Shown here one piece after another: positions 62,854 through 64,000 of a DNA stretch of 64,000 nucleotides. The stretch is from contig CP092079.1 in NCBI GenBank assembly GCA_022226955.1, forward strand, positions 2,330,806-2,394,805, written 5' to 3'. Origin of the DNA: Nitrospira sp. (GTDB lineage Bacteria; Nitrospirota; Nitrospiria; Nitrospirales; Nitrospiraceae). How positions within the stretch are numbered: position 1 is the stretch's first letter; every line of letters starts with the position of its first letter. A program made the translations under genes and the position numbers. The notes beneath the pieces are model-generated. The model did no database searches and was not told the DNA's origin. It was given only the letters and a program-made list of their open reading frames with translations.

Positions 62854-63120
62854 ATGACCAGGAAACGACACACGGAGGAACAGATCATCGCGGTGCTCAA
62901 GGATGCCCAAGCGGGTATTGGGGTTCAGGAGCTCTGCCGCAAGCACGGCATCTCAGATGCCACCTTCTATAAGTGGCGAACGAAATATGTCGGGCTCGAA
63001 GTCAGCGACGTAAAGAAACTCCGCCAACTGGAAGACGAAAACCGGCGGCTCAAGCAGATGGTCGCGGAGCAAGCCCTGGACATTCAGGCCCTGAGAGCGG
63101 TCACCGCAAAAAACTGGTAG
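62854..63120 (+). CDS. IS3 transposase OrfA
   Basis: An 88-residue protein; ATG 62854 follows CAGGAGAGGCCC. It has a helix-turn-helix ([33 protein letters not shown]) and a leucine-zipper-like C-terminus ([18 protein letters not shown]) typical of IS3 OrfA (HTH_Tnp_1). It binds the terminal repeats. The frame ends in GCA AAA AAC TGG TAG. Confidence 0.92.
   Translation: MTRKRHTEEQIIAVLKDAQAGIGVQELCRKHGISDATFYKWRTKYVGLEVSDVKKLRQLEDENRRLKQMVAEQALDIQALRAVTAKNW
63108..63114 (+). promoter_or_regulatory. Programmed -1 frameshift site
   Basis: The heptamer A_AAA_AAC lies in the correct frame at the end of orfA. A -1 slip continues into orfB as CTG GTA GCG CCC, producing the OrfAB transposase. This is the standard IS3 control of transposase level. 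Confidence 0.85.
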
Positions 63121-63983
63121 CGCCCAAGGCGAAGCGAGCAGCGGCCCAGTGGATGGCCGAGCGCTTTGGGCTGAGTCAGCGACGGGTCTGTCGGTTGCTC
63201 GCATTGGATCGGAACACGCTGCGGTACTGTAGTCGGCGTCAGGACGATGCAGCGCTACGGACGCGGATCCGGGAAATCGCCGAGCTCAAGCGGCGCTATG
63301 GCTGTCCCCGGATCTATGTGCGGTTGCGCCGAGAGGGCTGGGTGGTAAACCATAAGAAGGTGGAACGGCTCTATTATCGCGATGAAAGACTGGCGTTACG
63401 GCAGCGACGACGGAAGAGGGCAACGGCGGTACCCCGAGTGGTTCTGCCGAAGCCCACGCAACCAGGCTGTTGGTATGCCCTCGACTTTGTCCATGACCGG
63501 CTCGTGACCGGCCGACGATTCAAGTGTTTGACGATGACCGATCTGTATTCAAAAGAAGTTCCGGTGATTGCGGTGGATGTGTCGATTAGCGGGGCGCGAG
63601 TGTGCCGGATTCTGGATCAACTGTTTCTGACTCGTCCGCTGCCGGAGACTTTGATTCTGGATAATGGGCCTGAATTTGCTGGGACGGCCTTGGATGCCTG
63701 GGCCGCCCAACATGGGGTCCACCTCCACTTCATTCAGCCAGGGAAGCCGGTGCAGAACGCGTTTATTGAGAGTTTCAACGGCAAGTTTCGGGATGAATGT
63801 TTGAACGAGCACTGGTTTCTGACGCTGCAGGAAGCGCAGCTCGTGATTGAAGCGTGGCGACGAGAGTACAATGAAGAGCGGACGCACAGCTCCATTGGGA
63901 ATGTGACGCCCATGGAGTTCATTCACAACTATCAAACCGGGGTCCATCTCGCACAGGAGCTCACTTCCTCAGCTTTGGTGTAA
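63114..63983 (+). CDS. IS3 transposase OrfB (DDE integrase core)
   Basis: About 290 residues, made as a fusion through the frameshift. An HTH_21-like region ([29 protein letters not shown]) precedes the RNase-H-like core with D (WYALDFVHD), D (LILDNGPEF) and E ([14 protein letters not shown]), plus the ending [22 protein letters not shown]. All three catalytic acids are present, so the element could be active. Confidence 0.92.
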   Translation: MVAPKAKRAAAQWMAERFGLSQRRVCRLLALDRNTLRYCSRRQDDAALRTRIREIAELKRRYGCPRIYVRLRREGWVVNHKKVERLYYRDERLALRQRRRKRATAVPRVVLPKPTQPGCWYALDFVHDRLVTGRRFKCLTMTDLYSKEVPVIAVDVSISGARVCRILDQLFLTRPLPETLILDNGPEFAGTALDAWAAQHGVHLHFIQPGKPVQNAFIESFNGKFRDECLNEHWFLTLQEAQLVIEAWRREYNEERTHSSIGNVTPMEFIHNYQTGVHLAQELTSSALV

Positions 63984-63987
63984 TAAA

Positions 63988-64000
63988 CGGGGGAAGGTCA
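63988..64000. repeat. Right terminal inverted repeat of IS
   Basis: CGGGGGAAGGTCA, the reverse complement of the left-end TGACCTTCCCCCG, ends exactly at the last base of the window. Confidence 0.85.

Larger units (their letters stand above)
62778..64000 (+). mobile_element. IS3-family insertion sequence (complete to window edge)
   Basis: The element carries orfA and orfB in two frames with a -1 slippery site between them. The left end (62778) begins TGACCTTCCCCCC and the right end (reverse complement of 63988-64000) begins TGACCTTCCCCCG, an imperfect terminal inverted repeat of 12-13 bases. The total length of 1223 bases fits IS3 elements such as the IS407/IS511 group. The right flank is outside the window. 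Confidence 0.9.

Noticed and set aside
1..64000. tRNA, rRNA or CRISPR loci
   Set aside because: Reading the gaps gave no cloverleaf, no rRNA-like sequence and no regularly spaced direct repeats; a tRNA or repeat scan would settle this.

Overview
The window is a GC-rich bacterial chromosome segment with dense coding on both strands. The gene mix suggests a Gram-negative member of the Nitrospirota, most likely Nitrospira-like. It includes two-component systems, PilZ and GGDEF proteins, outer-membrane porins and TolC, an ArsM/ArsS pair, a periplasmic CxxCH protein, a P460-like cytochrome remnant and many short Nitrospira-type hypothetical genes. The taxonomic call is inference from gene content; no rRNA or tRNA gene was found.

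Layout. 1-230: end of a BolA/IbaG-like gene. 549-5201: a tightly overlapping signalling operon of response regulator, Rossmann-histidine kinase fusion, membrane histidine kinase and CxxCH periplasmic protein. 5235-12346: AI-2E-type permease, a broken SDR gene, bactofilin, class A penicillin-binding protein and diguanylate cyclase. 12356-23890: a surface-protein export block on the minus strand. It runs from a TolC lipoprotein through an HlyD protein, a GAF-TM-HlyD protein and an M50 metalloprotease-HlyD fusion to a 1842-residue DUF4347/delta-60/cadherin-like protein. 24376-31408: zinc-ribbon protein, response regulator, ABC-F ATPase, MscS channel, sodium/solute symporter, PilZ protein and HEAT-repeat protein. 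31457-38918: DUF5069 protein, porin, a four-gene operon (small exported protein, methyltransferase, hydrolase, Tag glycosylase), RF3 and a nitrilase-family amidase.

38998-48430: DUF433/DUF5615 toxin-antitoxin-like pair, secreted animal-type haem peroxidase, CPA1 antiporter, PilZ and DoxX proteins. These are followed by a plus-strand run with a lipoprotein, an Asp-box propeller, a ubiquitin-like protein ending in Gly-Gly, a methyltransferase, a TfoX-N protein and a propeptide-like secreted protein.

48430-54622 is the accessory island, and its base composition is visibly more AT-rich than its flanks. An AAA+ ATPase and a subtilisin-like protease overlap by 95 bp and match the IetA/IetS arrangement, a plasmid-exclusion and anti-phage pair. 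Two unrecognised genes follow, one of them possibly carrying a HEPN-like C-terminal region, with an unusual array of four small hairpins between them. The island is bordered by two gene remnants: a 5'-truncated DUF2784 gene on the left and the C-terminal end of a P460-like cytochrome on the right. This is the best candidate in the window for an acquired, partly undescribed system.

54913-62512: arsM and arsS (arsenic methylation and arsenosugar route), hflK/hflC, formate-tetrahydrofolate ligase, an M23 peptidase with a clear intrinsic terminator, and cutA. 62778-64000: an IS3-family insertion sequence with a canonical A_AAA_AAC slippery site; its right inverted repeat ends exactly at the window edge.
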